Shown here piece by piece: positions 62,815-64,000 of a stretch of DNA of 64,000 nucleotides (the stretch's first letter is position 1; each line of letters begins with the position of its first letter). Below the pieces are notes generated by a model that worked only from the letters and a program-made list of their open reading frames with translations, was not told the DNA's origin and searched no databases. This stretch comes from an uncultured Paracoccaceae bacterium (GTDB lineage Bacteria; Pseudomonadota; Alphaproteobacteria; Rhodobacterales; Rhodobacteraceae), in contig CANNFE010000006.1 of NCBI GenBank assembly GCA_947503775.1, positions 182,508 to 246,507 on the forward strand. Reading direction: 5' to 3'. Position numbers and translations under genes: made by a program.

Positions 62815-63050
62815 CAAAGGCGGTCTAGAATGGTTTCGCGGGTGTCGGTCACGGAACCTGACTTCACATCATCAATCCAGAGGTCGAGGTCCCGGCGATC
62901 CCAAAGACGTGCACCTCGTATCAACTCCACCGGGCGTACTGGGCAAGCGGCCTTAAAATGCTTGACTGGCAAACCGGCATAACTCGCGGCTTCGGACTGT
63001 TTCAGCATGCGCTTATCCACCACGTTAATATTGAGATTTGTCGTCGCCAT
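62814..63050 (-). CDS. AlpA/excisionase-like DNA-binding protein
   Basis: A 78-aa protein: LKQSEAASYAGLPVKHFKAACPVRPVELIRGARLWDRRDLDLWIDDV is the common pattern of small wHTH proteins that direct excision and of AlpA relatives. It overlaps the integrase start, so the two are expressed together. It ends RETILDRL. Confidence 0.78.
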   Translation of the reverse strand: MATTNLNINVVDKRMLKQSEAASYAGLPVKHFKAACPVRPVELIRGARLWDRRDLDLWIDDVKSGSVTDTRETILDRL

Positions 63051-63273
63051 GGCCTGACACCCCCATCAATTCGCGGCCGAACCCTCGGCCCCTTTTGACC
63101 TTGGTCGCGTTCTTCTGAAACCGCTCCCAACCGCTCATCGTTAGCATCTTGGTCTTCGATGATATCTCCACGAACTCCAGCTTCCCGGTATTCATGAGTG
63201 CGCGAATTTGCGCAGGGCTTAGTCCGACAATCTCGCTGAGTTGTTTGGGAGAGAGAAGACGTTCCTGGGGCAA
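63025..63273 (-). CDS. Small HTH protein of the second element
   Basis: An 82-aa protein from TTG 63273 with GAGG upstream. LLSPKQLSEIVGLSPAQIRALMNTGKLEFVEISSK is a helix-turn-helix of the excisionase family, followed by a basic tail. It overlaps the next gene by 26 bp. The TTG start is inferred; a start further upstream is possible. Confidence 0.7.
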   Translation of the reverse strand: MPQERLLSPKQLSEIVGLSPAQIRALMNTGKLEFVEISSKTKMLTMSGWERFQKNATKVKRGRGFGRELMGVSGHGDDKSQY

Positions 63274-63410
63274 TTTCAGCCTCTACTGCTGGATATGAAT
63301 GGAACCGCTTGTTCCGCACCTTTTGACATGCTCAGATAGAAATAAGGCAGGAATAATGTCATTTTGTGCAGTTTTGCTCGTTATGACGGTTGCGTCAGTG
63401 GGAACCTCGC
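63274..63410. promoter_or_regulatory. Divergent promoter region of the second element
   Basis: A 137-bp AT-richer spacer between the excisionase-integrase operon and the repressor gene. GTCAT and ATGAC arms at 63358 and 63383 and CAGTTTTGCTCG lie between; no clear operator can be assigned. Confidence 0.4.
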
Positions 63411-63833
63411 ATGCCGCAGGACAATAGGTCAGTTTTCGCTTCTATGGGCGCGCGCCTCGCTATTGCGCGCAACGAAGTCGGCTTGACGCAAACGGCAATG
63501 GCGGAGGCGATTGGCGTCTCACATCGCGCTTATCACAGCTACGAAAAGGGCCAACGAGGCCTTCCTGTGGAGGCGCTTGTGGCGATGGCAGACCGGTTTG
63601 AGGTGGATGCCGCGTGGATATTGCTCGGGACGCAGACTGTCCGTGCATCTCATGACTTTGAAGCCTTGAAACGGATTGAGACCTCGCTTGATCAGCACCT
63701 CAACGAAGAAAACATCAAAATCAAAAGTGAGAAGCGCGGGGCCATCGTCGCGCGTTGGTATCAGTCCCACCTCGAGGGGCGGGAGGTCAGAGATGATGAC
63801 GTTCACACATGGATCGAACTGGTAAGGGATTAA
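63411..63833 (+). CDS. Phage-type XRE repressor
   Basis: A 140-aa protein with a Cro/C1 HTH: MGARLAIARNEVGLTQTAMAEAIGVSHRAYHSYEKGQRGLPVEALVAMADRF (in two blocks), then a C-terminal helical part without the S24 protease domain. It faces the excisionase operon across a shared promoter region, so it probably keeps the second element silent. ATG 63411. Confidence 0.85.
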   Translation: MPQDNRSVFASMGARLAIARNEVGLTQTAMAEAIGVSHRAYHSYEKGQRGLPVEALVAMADRFEVDAAWILLGTQTVRASHDFEALKRIETSLDQHLNEENIKIKSEKRGAIVARWYQSHLEGREVRDDDVHTWIELVRD

Positions 63834-63837
63834 GCCG

Positions 63838-64000
63838 ATGCAAAAGCCAAGCGACAACTGGAAGAAACTTCGGGGCGCAACACTGGAGCGCGCACGCCGC
63901 AACGCAATCGAGCCGCTGCAATCTGAACCGCGCCGGGTTTGCCGGAGGCTCCAACTCCTGAGTAGGATGGAGCATCATGACAAAGACGACGAACAAGTAT
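63838..64000 (+). CDS. Truncated hypothetical protein at the window end
   Basis: A reading frame open from ATG 63838, 4 bp after the repressor, to the window end (54 codons). The first 25 residues (MQKPSDNWKKLRGATLERARRN) look protein-like; later ones are arginine-rich and may be read-through into another element. Confidence 0.35.
   Translation, partial: MQKPSDNWKKLRGATLERARRNAIEPLQSEPRRVCRRLQLLSRMEHHDKDDEQV
63977..64000 (+). mobile_element. Possible start of an IS3-type transposase gene
   Basis: The last bases read ATG then TKTTNKY, which matches the beginning of OrfA transposases of IS3-family elements that I recall from Rhodobacterales. Eight codons are too few for certainty. Confidence 0.3.

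Larger units (their letters stand above)
61671..64000. mobile_element. Second integrated element, left part only
   Basis: It begins at the shared att copy and contains an integrase in the same orientation as the first element's, two excisionase/AlpA-like genes and a divergent phage-type repressor. It continues past the window, so its nature (prophage, satellite or island) is unknown. Confidence 0.75.

Overview
The window looks like a chromosomal segment of a GC-rich alphaproteobacterium of the Rhodobacterales (Rhodobacter/Roseobacter-like). The basis is gene content and order: a short-chain fatty acyl-CoA regulator (PccR type) beside split propionyl-CoA carboxylase genes and methylmalonyl-CoA mutase; a perM-hdaA-ppk-ppx run; hisD followed by a UPF0262 gene and a low-molecular-weight phosphatase-like gene; infA-maf-rng-yacG; and an INS-domain-free short ProS. 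No 16S rRNA gene is present, so the genus is not determined.

Layout. Positions 1-10521 hold housekeeping and transport genes: an XRE regulator tail, hisN-type phosphatase, CAP lipoprotein, guanine deaminase, MgtE, 5-formyl-THF cyclo-ligase, YmdB-type phosphoesterase, SLC13-type permease, YebC, a DUF998-like protein and an EamA transporter. Positions 10485-22366 are the propionate module. pccR and an MFS exporter run leftward and pccB runs rightward, with TTTGCAAA-type operator dyads at both control points, then pccA and mcm, with small uncharacterised genes between them. Positions 22363-35815 hold a SnoaL-like protein, a TerB-DnaJ protein, a nuclease-like protein, the perM-hdaA-ppk-ppx operon, proS, an orphan Tat-exported oligopeptide-type binding protein and lolCD. 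Positions 35884-38960 are a thiamine salvage operon (thiM-thiE-thiD-tenA) under a TPP riboswitch. tRNA-Thr, murA, hisD and neighbours, a PRC-barrel repeat protein, an amidoligase/C26 hydrolase pair and infA-maf-rng-yacG lead to tRNA-Phe at 49677-49751.

From tRNA-Phe onward the DNA is mobile. A 19-bp copy of the tRNA 3' end recurs at 61652-61670 and bounds an 11.9-kb element (49752-61670). The element encodes an integrase, an AlpA-like protein, a P4-type primase/helicase and a complete lambda-style head and packaging set: Nu1-like TerS, GpA-type TerL, GpB-type portal, a prohead protease/major capsid fusion, a gpW connector and a DUF2190 protein. I see no tail, lysis or late-regulator genes. 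All element genes read leftward except one 70-aa gene in a small cargo block between terL and portal. This is the signature of a capsid-encoding phage satellite (a cf-PICI-like concept) that builds and fills its own heads and would borrow tails from a helper phage. A lambda-type version in Rhodobacterales may be undescribed. A 269-bp gap upstream of terS carries repeated dyads that could be its packaging (cos) or replication site.

Directly after the right att copy, a second integrase (61744-62814), two excisionase-like genes and a phage-type repressor start another element that runs off the window end. tRNA-Phe therefore appears to carry a tandem pair of integrated elements, and the last bases may be the start of an IS3-type transposase gene.
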